From Prostheceraeus crozeri (taxonomy: Eukaryota > Platyhelminthes > Polycladida > Euryleptidae): a stretch of DNA of 64,000 nt. The stretch lies in NCBI GenBank assembly GCA_907163375.1, contig CAJQUW010016879.1, positions 806,001 to 870,000 of the forward strand. Direction: 5' to 3'. Positions 45,435 through 56,900 of the stretch are shown here, piece by piece (positions within the stretch are counted from its first letter, which is position 1; every line of letters begins with the position of its first letter). The notes below the pieces were generated by a model. That model ran no database searches. It had not been told where the DNA came from and saw only the letters and a list, made by a program, of their open reading frames with translations. A program made the translations under genes and the position numbers.

Positions 45435-47141
45435 TCACACAGCGATGACGAGAGTCTTGAAAAATTGGCATATGACAAATATTTTCCGTTGGACGCAAAG
45501 TACCAGTTTCACATGACGCACTCCAGGAAATTTTCGTTTGCGAGAAGAGAAGTGCCTTGTCAATCCATCAGCTACACACCTTTTGAATTGCAAAAGACTG
45601 AGTTTATTTGGGAATCTTTCATTGTAAATGTTGAAGGCATTTACACAAGCTACATCCATGAGATCAAAAAATATCCGCAACTAAAATCTGAATTTGCTCT
45701 TTCTGTCAACTTCATAATAAGACTTTCGCTGGTCCAATAAGTCAACGCCTCCCATTGCTTTATTATATTCTGCAATTACGTTGGGACATCGAATCGAAAT
45801 CTTCTCTGCTGCACCTTTTTGTCGTCGAAATACACTGGTATGACCCTCATTTTCTTCAATATTTGTAGCGACCATCAAAACTGACCTGAAATTAATTATC
45901 ATGTAATGAAAATGTTATACCTTCCCTTATACAAAACCGAACTTACCTATTGTCCATCCATTTGCAAACAGTGATGCCATCAGCATACAGAAATTGAGAC
46001 TCTCCTCTCTTCATTTCTTTGTCATTCTGCAATAGAAATTTGAAAAATGTTTCAAAGTCATCATCAAAACGACAAATACTAGCATACCGGTACATACCTT
46101 TAGCATCTTGGGCATGTGCTTTCTTGAGCTTCTAACGGTTCCAATGAAATATAGTCCATTTTCCAACAACCTCTTAACCAAAACAGGGGACAAAAAAAAA
46201 ATTGTCAGCAAAAATTGCTGCGTGAGAATTTTTTAGCTCTTTTGTCAATTGTAGAACAATGGACTCGCCAAGACCGAATCGACTTGCTGTAGTTTGCTTT
46301 CCGACATAGATGTCAAGTTCGTATAAGTAACCAGTGATTGCACAGCATCTGAACCATAATTTGAACCCCCATTTGATCGGTTTGGACTTTATGTATTGCT
46401 TCATTCCACTTCTTCCTTTATATTTTATCATGTGTTCATCAATGGATTGCTTGCAGCTATTTTCTCTCGCGGCTTGAAAGTATTTGTTGAAATGTTGCAA
46501 CAAAGCTCTTACTTTTGTGGCCTTGTCACTTTTATCTATTGAATTATTATTCGAAAAATGTAGATTTTGAAGAATCGTTTGAAATCTTTGTCTTGTCATA
46601 ACTTTCTGTATTCGTTGGTTTCCCAATGCTTCATCAACCGACGAATATGCTTCAATATTTGGAAGCACATTTACGGACATGATGAAATTCGTTCCTATAA
46701 ATGCCGCGATTTCGTCTCTGTCGGTATCGAATTCTCGTCCATTCTGGAATGCGTATCGTATTGTTTCCGTGACAATAAGATCCAGTAATTCGTTGATTGT
46801 AATTCTATTGACTCTTTGAATACATCCAGTGGTACGGCATCATCCTCGATATTTAATTTTGTTTGACCATTGAGATAACATTCAGATGACTGTATAGGTC
46901 TTTCCCGTTTTTTCCAATCAAATGTGGTATTATTGCTTTCTTCCTGCTCATGAATTTCATGAAGCACTGCTTCCATGCCGTTTTCCATATTCTCATTTTC
47001 TTCTAGACTATCTAGAGACGGTTTATGTGCATTAGGTACAGCAATGAATTCCGTATCGCTATCGTTCATTAGATTATCTATTTCTGCCTCGTCATCACTG
47101 TCTACATTACCCAAAAGAGCGTAGATTTCATCACTTGACAA
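45435..47141 (-). pseudogene. piggyBac 3 transposase, several frame changes
   Basis: An acidic N-terminal region (GNVDSDDEAEIDNLMNDSDT) is followed by the core: QSIDEHMIKYKGRSGMKQYI (first Asp), AAIFADNFFFVP (second) and KAMGGVDLLDQRKSYYE (third). The frame is lost about four times, and the region near 45,910-46,170 is scrambled. No clear C-terminal cysteine domain remains. All three catalytic Asp positions can still be read. Confidence 0.85.
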
Positions 47142-47334
47142 ATTCTGAACGTCATAATACTTCTTTCTTCTGTTGGATATCTGAAAATAATGATAACAAG
47201 GTTTAATTCACGCTAACCATGGTATAGCAATAACGGACGACATGAACAGTGTATTACACTACTGTAGAACACGAGCAAACGATTAGTCATTCATTACAAC
47301 TACTTAAAAATTGCAGCGCAGCATTTATGGTTCA

Positions 47335-47400
47335 CTAGCCGTGTGGTAGCGGTCTGGTAATAATAATCAGCCTGCCCTAGGTTCAAATCTAGGGTATGAC
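47335..47400 (+). repeat. tRNA-like Pol III promoter (SINE head) inside piggyBac 3
   Basis: TAGCCGTGTGGTAGCGGTCT resembles a box A, and GGTTCAAATC about 30 bp downstream is a good box B, flanked by CCCTAG/CTAGGG that can pair as a T-arm. No acceptor stem is formed, so a tRNA-derived SINE head is more likely than a working tRNA gene. The rest of the SINE cannot be delimited. Confidence 0.45.
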
Positions 47401-48100
47401 ATGCATTTTGTCTTCATCCTCTCACATTATTTGTCTGCCTCCACAATAATTTCCTTTAATTTTATAGAATAAACCATGTACTAAACACATGCTATCATCA
47501 GCACTATCTAAAAATGATAAATTTCAAGAGATGTCATTTTTTACTAACAAGCAAAGCACTATAAAAAGTGTGCACAATCGCAAATGATTATCGAAAAAAT
47601 GTATGTTTGATTAAATTAAACCTTCTAATAGCATATATCTATTCTAACTCTTATAAGGAAATGGCTAGTGCAACATACAATGTTTTATCGTAGTACTGTA
47701 TCATCTAAAATCCCACTTATCCCCCACAGGTCACTGGTGACCCAATTTGAAAAATCGTTTGATATTTCGACAGATACTCATACACTGAGTTCATATGAAT
47801 ATATGATATTTATGAGAGTCTGTAGCTTTATTTTAGTGGTGTAACGAGAACATTATGAACTTACCATGCTTGTGAGAGACGAATAGCGATCAGCTGAAAA
47901 TCTGATCAAAAACGAAAACTTTCAAAAGTGAATGCGACTAAAACAAAAACATTTATATTTCAAACTTATCTCGAAATAAATTTTCCAGAAGCTACTTAAC
48001 ACAGTAGAAACCAAATGCAAATGCAAAATTTATGATAGAGGACCGTCGGAGAAAATAGAAAATTTGGGTCACCAGTGACCTGTGGGAGTCAAAGGGTTAA

Positions 48101-48428
48101 TGAACGTCTGTAAGTACCACTGTATTACCTGCTGCAGGTATTTACGTTTTTAACATGTAAAAGCAACTATGAAATTTATCTTTGATTTAGACTAATGACC
48201 ATTGCGAGAGACTCAAATCTGCGCTGCATGTCATTATCAAGCGAAGATGTCAGATAATGATCTAGATCTTAGAGAAAACTAAACATTTTCACCAATTTTA
48301 AGTTGTTTGGTTCATTGCAATAAATTCCATTTGAGATAGAGACGTTCATTCTCTTAATTGTGCTATTTCATACTAATGATCATCCCCTGGTGGGTCTGAA
48401 ATGCTGCCGGCATAAAGCATAATTAGCC
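48101..48428. other. no gene recognised
   Basis: Plain AT-rich sequence between piggyBac 3 and the next MITE. Confidence 0.35.
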
Positions 48429-48960
48429 TCTATTTGAAACCTCTATTTGAACGGCATGCCCCTCTATTTTTCAAACCTTTCCCCGCACTGCCGTTTAATT
48501 AGAGGTGCCGTTCTATTTTTCGACTAGCTGATCAGAATTTAGAGATGAAATTTTCAGTAGTTTTTATCTTAAATCTGTAAATTTTATAGATGAAAAGCGA
48601 AAACATGTAACATAAGAACTCTGCATATATCTATTTGACAAAAGTTAACAAACACAGGTTACCGGTAATCACTGGTTAGAAATCACAAACTCACTAGTGA
48701 AAATAATATATACGATGCAACTCCATTGAATGGGACTTCCCAGCCTCTAAAAATAGCTCCATAGCATTCTACAAACTATTTTCCTGTTTTACACGCTTTG
48801 CAGAAGATTATTTCAGTCATGTAATTGATGTAGGAGATGAATTCATCAAAGTGTCGTTAAATTATAGGTGACGTTCAATTAGAGGGTGCCATTCAATTTT
48901 TCAACTCCTCCTCTAGACTGCCGTTATATTAGAGGTGCCGTTCAAATAGAGGTTTTACGG
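48429..48960. mobile_element. pogo-type MITE
   Basis: Right end, inverted, reads CCGTAAAACCTCTATTTGAA followed by CGGCACCTCTAAT; the left end has the matching AAACCTCTATTTGAACGGCA. Copies of AGAGGTGCCGTTC recur inside both ends, and TA follows the right end. There is no ORF. Such CCTCTATTTGAACGG ends are typical of non-autonomous Tigger/pogo relatives. Confidence 0.75.
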
Positions 48961-49134
48961 TATGTAGAATTATATATACATTATGTAGATATCATATATA
49001 ATGAAACAGAAATTCTGTAGTGACTTGCTCAATCCATTCGTAGTATCCGATAATTTTGACCTTTTCTCAAACAGATGCTCGGTTTTGTCCATGTCCTCAG
49101 TAATGCCATTGTTCTTTACCTGGCTGCCCGAATG

Positions 49135-49324
49135 TGAAGGTGGATTTATTGCATGAAACTTTCGAAAGTTCTTTTTGTTTGAAATTTTTCAGTTTCTCCT
49201 CTGCTTGTTTTCGGTCGTCGCAAACGGATAATACCAGGCATGTGTAAACTTCTTTTGATTTCCCCCTTAGAACCTCGACTTTACCATTGAGTGATAACTT
49301 GAACAGCTTGTCGAGATTTTTTCA
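49135..49324 (-). CDS. exon-like open stretch, unknown
   Basis: About 63 codons stay open on the minus strand with a balanced, protein-like composition (LDKLFKLSLNGKVEVLRGKS; CDDRKQAEEKLKNFKQKELS) and end at CAGCCAG|GTAAAG, a usable splice donor. A stop lies just upstream and no acceptor AG was seen there, so the other edge is unexplained. No family is recognised; it could be a fragment of a host or LINE ORF. Confidence 0.2.
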
Positions 49325-49418
49325 GTATTGACCGCAAGTGAGCGGTTCGAATCAAATTATTTATACTACGGCGGCAGGCATAAATCTAATCTCACTGCAG
49401 ATACACACGTGTAGTACT

Positions 49419-49420
<2 letters not shown>

Positions 49421-49455
<35 letters not shown>

Positions 49456-49456
49456 T
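49421..49456. repeat. (AAT)n microsatellite
   Basis: About twelve AAT units directly precede the truncated LINE. The forward ORF starting at 49,338 reads through it as an Asn run and is not itself a gene. Confidence 0.9.
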
Positions 49457-50150
49457 GTTTATCAAAACATACATCACGAAAACAAGTACTGATCCCAAAT
49501 GCAGACTATGCAAAGCAGGAGATGAAACGGTCTCTCATATCCTAACCGGTTGCTCGAAACTAGCAGGAACGGAGTATCTTCGTAGACACAATGACGTTGC
49601 TAGATCGATTCACAGAGCAATTTGCAAGGAGAAAGGAATCAGAGTTGAGGAACAATATTGGAAACATGAGCCTGAAACAGTGATAGAGACAAACAACACT
49701 AAGATCCTGTGGACTTCGAGATACGCACGGATCACTACATTCAAGCAAGAAGACCGGACATCATAGTGGTAGATAAGACCCAGAAGAAGACGCTCATTAT
49801 AGACATCGCAGTTCCTGATGACCGAAATATGCAAGAGAAGGAGAAAGAAAAGATTACAAAGTACCGAGATCTGAAGTTAGAAATAAAGAAGCTGTGGAAC
49901 ACAGATGCCAAAGTCGTGACGATAATCGTCGGCTCATTAGGTGCCCATACACCAAGGTTGAAGACATATCTAGACATGATCTCCGGTAACCACCACATAC
50001 CAGACTTGTTAAAATCAGCACTCCTAGGTAGTGCCCATATATTACGTCGCACCCTTGATCTCCCTGAGGCTTGGTAAGTCTCCGAGAACATGGGTTCATA
50101 CCGATCTGAATGTATAAGATCGTGACAAAAAAATGTTTATTTCAATAAAT
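49457..50150 (+). pseudogene. RLE-type LINE 3' fragment (CCHC and restriction-like endonuclease)
   Basis: The C-terminal end of an R2/R4/NeSL-like polyprotein. CRLCKAGDETVSHILTGC is the CX2CX8HX4C motif, followed by RRHNDVARSIHRAICKEKGI. After one frame change near 49,710 comes RRPDIIVVDKTQKKTLIIDI, the PD-(D/E)xK nuclease strand pair, and a helical tail (EKEKEKITKYRDLKLEIKKL). The RT domain is absent, so the copy is 5' truncated, and its start abuts the (AAT)n tract. Confidence 0.75.
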
Positions 50151-50798
50151 GAGAATCACAAGTGACAAGATAAATCAAAGACATACAAAAGTATGCCAAA
50201 TAAAGAAATTTTACAGCATGTTGTACAGAGTCAGACTTTCAAATTAAAGAGACGGCATGCACAAGGCAGGAAAGAATGGGAGCGTCTAACTGTCAAGCAC
50301 AGAGGCATGCGGAAATGACCTGAGTTTGGCAGGCGTGGGGGAAGAAGAGCATGCAGAGGATGATCAAAATCCATACATTAGCGAAAGAATCTTAGAATGA
50401 TGCTATTTCTTTGATTTTGATAGTCAGGCATAATGCTGCAAGAGCAGACATCAGAACATATTATATAATATTATGTCTAGACCGATAATGACTTCACAAT
50501 TAAGCCATTAGGGACGGAATTTTTTTATTCACTGCATATAGATTTTCTGGAATCAACGCACCCTACATATATCGTTAAATATGTTTATTGAAAGATATTC
50601 GTTGGAATTCTGTTTTGGTGGACCAACCAAGTCTACATACAGCAGGGACAACCCCTAGGAACATGATTTTTCTCCAACAATGCATCCTCTTGTCCAATGC
50701 TGCGGGATACTATCGGCATTTGAGCACCCGCATACAGCTCTGCATGATAAGTGCAACCATTAGGAAATGCAAAGAGCTATCACCTAGAACCAAATTTA
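50151..50798. other. no gene recognised
   Basis: No supported ORF or repeat boundary between the LINE tail and Tigger 2. Confidence 0.35.
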
Positions 50799-52169
50799 CC
50801 GTATTTACTCTAATAGAACCCGGGGGCTCTATTAATTCAGATCGCTCTGACCGGGGTTCTATTAGAGGTCCGGGTTCTATTTAATTACATTGAAAAATGA
50901 TCACTAAAAAATTAAAAATATGACAACAACCATAGAATTCGTTGAACCTACATAAAAATGCGGGCCTATTGTATGGCAGTTTTTGCTGTTACTGCTCAGT
51001 ATACTGTAGTCGAACTCTTTTTTACATTCACTATGCTCATGGCATATTGAGTGGCGGATGTGGAGAGGATTATGAACGATCCATAAGCTAACCCGATAAT
51101 TGTAATTTATTCACAAAAAAATCAAAGACCCACTCGCTGTGCAAAGGAAGAACGGCTACCAGTTGGAAAAATCTCTATATTGGTCTCTACATAAAAGTCT
51201 CTATATCTACCGGTATATTGAAAAGCAACTCGAGTCATTCGTCTTCATCTATAATCATCAACTCGTCCTCTTCTTCTTGTTCTTCATCGATGTCAAGGTC
51301 AACTTCCATTTCGCACAAGCGCGAGAGGGCATCATGGCATGGATGCCCTGCCTTGAAGCATTCGATGAGGTAATCTTCGCTACCATCCAATGCATTGGTG
51401 ATGGCGCATTGTTTGAGTGAATCAATGATCTGCTGTGTAGGGATGTCGGCCCATGCATCGCGCACCCAAGTCGCGATAAGACGAAAGCTGGGATGTCTCA
51501 TGTTGCCACTGTTCGTGAATTCATGTGGTCCACTAATCATCCACTCATCGTAGAACGATTGGATCTTACTCTTCAGTGAACGATTCCAAGACACGTCTGG
51601 CGCTTGAATCAGGCCGGTGCAGCCTCCTGGTATGACAGCGCTGTGAATCCGCATCTTGCGCAACGTTTTCTTTGTCACCTGAGACAGATGACAGCGGAAT
51701 GAGTCCCAAACAATCAACCGCTGGCTGAAAGAAAGAGATCCCAATATACGTCGGAGATAGTCGTCAGTGAGTTCATCATCCATCCAACTTTTGCCGCAAA
51801 AGGCAAAAACGATGTCCTTCATTGCTTGGAGTTCTTGGATCGGTCTTTTACGAGGAACAAGAAAATACGGTTTGCATTTCGTGCCATCTCCTTTGGCGGT
51901 GAGGACGACTGTCACACACATCTTCTCATGCCCAGTGGATTTGAGAGGAACATCCTTCGCTCCTATCTTCTCGATGGTGGTCGACCCAACTGGTTCGAGC
52001 CAGATAGGCGTCTCGTCCATCACAAAGATGTCCCTGAAGTTGTACTTGAATTTGCGGCGCATGTTCCGAAGATAGATGACGAATTTCACTGCCTTCTCAG
52101 TACAATCAGAAGGTAGTTTTTGGCTCACTGTAGTTCTTTTCCGCAAGGTAAAGTCGTTGCGCAGGAGAC

Positions 52170-53347
52170 CAGGGAATGACGCGGTTAATCTTATAAATTA
52201 ACCGGTTAACCGGTTAAGAAATAATTAACCGCGGTTAATTAACCGGTTAATCGGTTAAGAAAAAATTAACCGCGGTTAATCAACCTATTAAAAATTGTAA
52301 CTAAAAATGCAAGCTATTTCATTGACACTTTCACAAGATTTTATAGGCACGTTTTCTTATTGCTAGTAGGCCCTAAAGAGCAAGAAATCCGCAGGTCTAA
52401 ATTATTGCCCACAGAAATTGCTTCAGACAAGACATAGCCTATGTAAGATAATCAAGTTGCACAATATAGTATTCAGTATCTTATCACTGTAGTTTGTTGG
52501 TACTATTTTTTCTCTGCTCTATACTACATCACTCGCACAAAAAAACAAGTTTCGGTCAATATCTATAAATTCTGATGAATAAAACTACGTCATCGAATAA
52601 AAAGGAATTACACATGCCGCATGGTATCTACCATATACTGATTTCCATGTAAGTTCGGTGAATAATTTCAACAATGAGTTAAGAATTGTAGTGTAAAAAT
52701 AATATGGCACTTGCGGTTTTCTTTTGAAGACGCATTCGTTTCTTGTCAAAGATATTACCAAACGCTGAAAACAAACGTTCACTGCTTGCAGATGTAGCTT
52801 GAACGGTAAGATACTGCTTGGCAAGTTTTTGAAGTTTTGGAAAAGATAACCCATGTATTTTCCACCATTCCAATGGATCAACATCTAGGTCAGTAACGCA
52901 CATCTCGTAATTCTGCATTTCTTGCAAATTTGTCTGTTTGACATTTATTAAAGGAGTACTTTCCAAAAGCAATGATAATCGACTTCGTTTCTCACATGCT
53001 TTAGTTGGCGGGCACTTCAGTTCGGAGGAATCCGCTTGTTCCCAAATGCTTAGTTTTACTTTCTTCTTCATATCTTGAGGCAAGAAGTCGAGTGATTTAA
53101 ATCGAGGATCAAGAAATGTTGCTCGAATGTGAAGAGACATATCAGTGAGGAATTCATTATCATCCATAGAAAACCGGAAGGATAGATTCGTGACAAGTGG
53201 ACGTCGGTTACATGCTTAATTCTTACTATAAAATATTGATTTAACATCCTCTTTGAACATTTTTTTAACCGCGGTTAACCGGTTAAAGACTTTTTAACCG
53301 GTTAAGAGTTTTCTAACCGGTTAACCGGTTAACCGCGTCATTCCCTG
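52170..53347 (-). mobile_element. hAT element, internally deleted, in Tigger 2
   Basis: Ends CAGGGAATGACGCGGTTAA and its inverse, flanked by a perfect 8-bp duplication CAGGAGAC (52,162-52,169 and 53,348-53,355), the hAT hallmark. Just inside both ends lie many AACCGGTTAA/AACCGCGGTTAA palindromes. At 1,178 bp it keeps only the last part of the transposase. Confidence 0.92.
52679..53167 (-). pseudogene. hAT transposase C-terminal (hATC dimerisation) part
   Basis: The frame covers RATFLDPRFKSLDFLP and then the hATC domain: DPLEWWKIHGLSFPKLQKLA, TSASSERLFSAFGNI and KKRMRLQ. The BED finger and most of the catalytic core are absent, and the element's length shows they were lost by internal deletion. 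This remnant could still dimerise but not cut. Confidence 0.85.
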
Positions 53348-54176
53348 CAGGAGACATTTTTGTAGCCACCCGTTGCTTGCAGTGAAGCTGTCACTGTTGT
53401 CACACAACTGCTCGAAAATAATCATTGCCTGTCTCTTGACCATGTTCCTGCTTACGCGTAGTCGCTGTTCTCGTCGAGATATGATCCAGTAGGCTAATTG
53501 CAATTCAAGTTCGTCAGATTGTACCTTTCTACCTCCGCCTTCACATCGCATCTTTTTGCCATTTTCGAATTTTCTCAGTTCTCTTTCTCTTGCGCGTCAA
53601 TCTCTCACTGTCTCACTGTCAATCTTGAATTTACGAGCTGTTTTTTCTACGTCGTTGCAGTTCTTGAGATAATTGATAGTCTCGATTTTGAAGTCAATAT
53701 TGTATTGTCTTCGCTTCTTTGAACTCATTCTTGTCGTGAAGAAATACGAACTGTTTGTATGCTATTCATTCAAGCACTCTTAACATTCCCTTCATCGATC
53801 TTTTTTACGCAACCTTAGATACATACACACTGCGCATACGTTGGATAGCGCAGTGTGCGTGTTGGTGTGTGAGCACGCGCATTTTTTCACATACCGCATT
53901 TTTTCCCGTCCGGCAGCTAAGTGGAGATGAATGTCGATAGTAGCGTCTGCTCTAGTGACCTGGTGTGTATTGTTTCCTTTACTTATCTCCCGTCAAATGA
54001 ATTTTGTTGCTGAAAAAATACTTTTTGGTTCACCTACAAGGTCAATAAGATGCTACTGAGTCTCACTCGGGTTCTATCAGAGAGCCCGGGTTCTCTTAGA
54101 GGCCCGGGTTCTATTAATTCAGATTGCTCAGACCCGGGTTCTTTTGGAGACCCGGGTTCTATTAGAGTAAATACTG

Positions 54177-54989
54177 TAGTTGGCTTACCTCTTAGTTCCA
54201 TGGGAACCGAAATAACGAACTATCGCTTCATCTACACAAAGACGCGTTAGCGGGAAATTTTGATTGAGAATTGAAATAATCAAAAAAAGGACGCGCTGTA
54301 AAATTCAATCTCTCATGAGTGCATTGACCACCACGTGTAAGTTTCTCAAAATTGAAATGAATCGATCACGTCTCATATAGCTGTCAGGATCTTCTTGAAT
54401 TATGTCACTGTCTTGGCCCCAATACATTTTGATATTTGGCAGTCAGACATCCAGAACGCAGCAATATAGCATTGACAGTTCGAAATTCATCGGAAATAAC
54501 ATTCGACTGACGATCATTTTTAATTGAACAGATATGTGTCTCTTATACAAGCATGAAATCAATTCAATTCAATTATAATTATATTCACGACATGTGACAT
54601 GCAGATGATCGAAAAAGTGGCTGAAACTGCCAGATGGGTTGTCGATCACAAAGCAGGATTCATGGAAGATAGGACAAGAGTCTGGTACATACTCTTCATC
54701 AAGAGGATCAAATTGTTTACTATCACTCCAATTACGTAATTTTTATCTTTTAGGTTGAGGTGGTTGAGGCAATCTTTCATCAGCACGAGATTCGACGATT
54801 ATTCAGCAATCCTGTTCGAAGATGGATGTATTGATGCTCACTATCGATCTCCGAGATATAGAAGTCTTTATCAGTTTCACAATAGAAAATAAATTCCTCA
54901 AAGAAATAGAAGCGTCCGCCAATTTCGCTGTCAACATAGACATGTGATGTTGGTCCACAGTTAAGTAAGATCATGCAGTATAGTTCGGG
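54177..54989. other. unknown sequence left of the P element
   Basis: A minus ORF at 54,780-54,992 (CGPTSHVYVDSEIGGRFYFF; EEFIFYCETDKDFYISEIDS) has a protein-like composition but no recognised family. Another open stretch further left reads EEYVPDSCPIFHESCFVIDN. These may be pieces of one gene broken by the P element and decay. No matching continuation was found right of 63,031. Confidence 0.3.
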
Positions 54990-55452
54990 CATGGACGTCG
55001 CTATATTGGTGGCCTGGACATGAAGGTTCTGCCATACCGTTTACAACAAATTCTTAATACGTTGTATCTGATTGGTTTTAGATGAATATGTTTTCGTTTA
55101 CAATATCCGTTATGTGATATGTAACAGAGACAAAATTAATTTCATTTTCTTTCAAAAAGGCATGTATAAATTTGTAGTAGACAATTTATCTCCCCTTATA
55201 TACGAATCTACAGATACAAGTGGAAAACGATAAACATTCATCGAAATGTTACAACTTTATTTATATGACAATACGAGAACACAACAATTTCATGATTTTT
55301 GATTGATCAGATCGACTGATTAAGATTTCTTTAACAAAGTTTTTGTATACACAATGAAAGAAAGAAGTGACGATATACTTTGCAAAGGTATGAAAATGTT
55401 CACACTGTAATAAACACTTGATCTGACTCAGACGCAAAATTTTCGAGAACCT

Positions 55453-56647
55453 CTAGTAACACACTTCTTTGGCCTTTAAAAAAAGCTCATGAAGTAATTT
55501 ATTTGACAGCAACTGTTTAGATATATTCCAAGCCAAAATACATATGTCATAACATAGGCAAGTAGCCATGTTATCAGCAGAGTCGTCACGTACTAAAAGA
55601 AGGCGACACGAGCCACAATTAATTCTATTCAAAACAGACCGAGCTATAAATCCGGCAACAAAATAAATGGAATTATTTTCATCTTCGGAAGGGGGAATCA
55701 TTTCATCTGGCTTTAATAAACTATTGCAGAGCTGAAGAGTTGAAGAGTCGTCAGTGGTGCTACTTGCTACCTCAACGTCAAAGTCATTTGAATGAGAGAG
55801 GTTACTGAATTTCATTAAGGAATAGCACTTGATTTTGTTTTCGTTCTCGATAAGTTGGCGGATTGAAATATAATAATTCCCGCCAGAAATTTGGCGAAGC
55901 CAACCAAACCTCTCTTCTAAATTATCAGAAGAAATTTGACCGAGGAGCACATAATTGAAACCACAGTGATTCAACAGGAATTCGTTCAGTTCACAGAGTG
56001 ATTTCAGCGATAGTATCAGAGCGAAGAAAGCTTCTTTCGATAAGGAGTTCGCGGAAGGCACATTTTGCCATTGGATAAAGAACGATCTCATCTCTCTCTA
56101 ATATTCAAGTTTCCAATCGGAAGAGGAAGTCAAAGTATCTCTAAAACTTTTTTGGTGAGCGAACGTTCAAGATTTTTCACATCTTAACAATCTTGTTCAA
56201 GAATCCTGCCGTATGCTTGTATTTATTGTCAGGAGTGGCAAAATACTGAAGAGCAGCGTGAGATTTTTCATTGAAAATTGCAGATACATATCTTATAGAG
56301 CACCTTTGTATCGATGATGGTGTAGAAATATTGAGTTTCAGGTGTGGTGCAAATTTTATGGGCTTTCCTATTTCTGACATGCAAATCTCAGGCAGATGCT
56401 TGAATTCTACTGGCCTTGAGTTCTTGAACTTGATTCGTTCCTTTCTTTTCCCAATTCTTAACAATATTTTTAATGTTATGAGTCGTGTCAAAACAAAGAA
56501 AATAGGTTGATTAGGGAACTGTGGGTTTTCGATCGAACAGCGACCAGTAGCAAAGCATTGATCTCCGCTCAAAAGACCAATCAATTTCCGATTGACGGTG
56601 TGGTTGTCTACACTAACACAAACGACTTGAAATCCTACTGACTGTAC
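55453..56647 (-). pseudogene. P-element transposase, C-terminal part
   Basis: Continues directly from the part beyond the Harbinger: GFQVVCVSVDNHTVNRKLIG, the GTP-binding-like insertion region, then SSDNLEERFGWLRQISGGN with the last catalytic acidic residue, and a Cys-containing tail (NRINCGSCRLLLV). One frame change or stop lies at about 56,095-56,175. The order and motifs match THAP9/P-element transposases. Confidence 0.82.
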
Positions 56648-56900
56648 CAGGGGCGGGGGCATCAGTCTGCTGTCGCTGTAACTGAGTTGTTAAAGTTAAC
56701 AGAGACCGCGAAAACGGAAGCTGTTAAATGGGCGTATAAATTGCGACGTTATCCTTCTGTTCCGTCATGCTTCTGTTAAAACTTTAACAGTCTCTGTCAA
56801 GTTTTTGTCATGATAGATATCTAACTAATCAACTTCGGTATTGTACTTAGATTGGCAGAAGCAAGTCACGTGACTTCTTCGTTACCGTCAGCGTACCATT

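Larger units (their letters stand above)
44895..48096 (-). mobile_element. piggyBac element 3, decayed
   Basis: TTAA occurs on both sides (44,891-44,894; 48,097-48,100). The right end, inverted, reads CCCTTTGACTCCCACAGGTC followed by ACTGGTGACC; the left end is a diverged TCCTTTGACTATCACAAGG. Oppositely oriented inner copies lie at about 45,023-45,050 and 47,720-47,745. The transposase gene is broken by several frame changes, so this copy is older than piggyBac 2. Confidence 0.85.
51235..53728 (-). pseudogene. Tigger 2 transposase, split by hAT and with one stop
   Basis: Starts MSSKKRRQYNIDFKIETINY (helix-turn-helix), then GGGRKVQSDELELQLAYWI and GWLQKCLL (CENPB-type domain) up to the hAT. 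Beyond it RNDFTLRKRTTVSQKLPSDC continues in phase into the DDE part: FVMDETPIWLE, LIVWDSFRCHL and IQAPDVSWNRSLK, ending in a Glu/Asp-rich tail. One TGA at 53,597-53,599 stands where the family usually has Trp. Remove the hAT and one copy of its duplication and only that stop breaks the frame. Confidence 0.88.
50799..54176 (-). mobile_element. Tigger/pogo element 2, split by a hAT
   Basis: Flanked by TA on both sides. Ends read CCGTATTTACTCTAATAGAA and the inverted match (TTCTATTAGAGTAAATACTG), each with repeated CCCGGGTTCTATTAGAG motifs. The transposase runs across most of the element and is split by a 1.2-kb hAT at 52,170-53,347. Confidence 0.9.

Noticed and set aside
47335-47400. Functional tRNA gene
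   Set aside because: Box A and box B resemble a tRNA but no acceptor stem can be formed; a SINE head is more likely.
49338-49460. N-terminal part of the forward ORF starting at 49,338
   Set aside because: It is read through the (AAT)n tract and upstream noncoding sequence; only the part after the tract matches a LINE.
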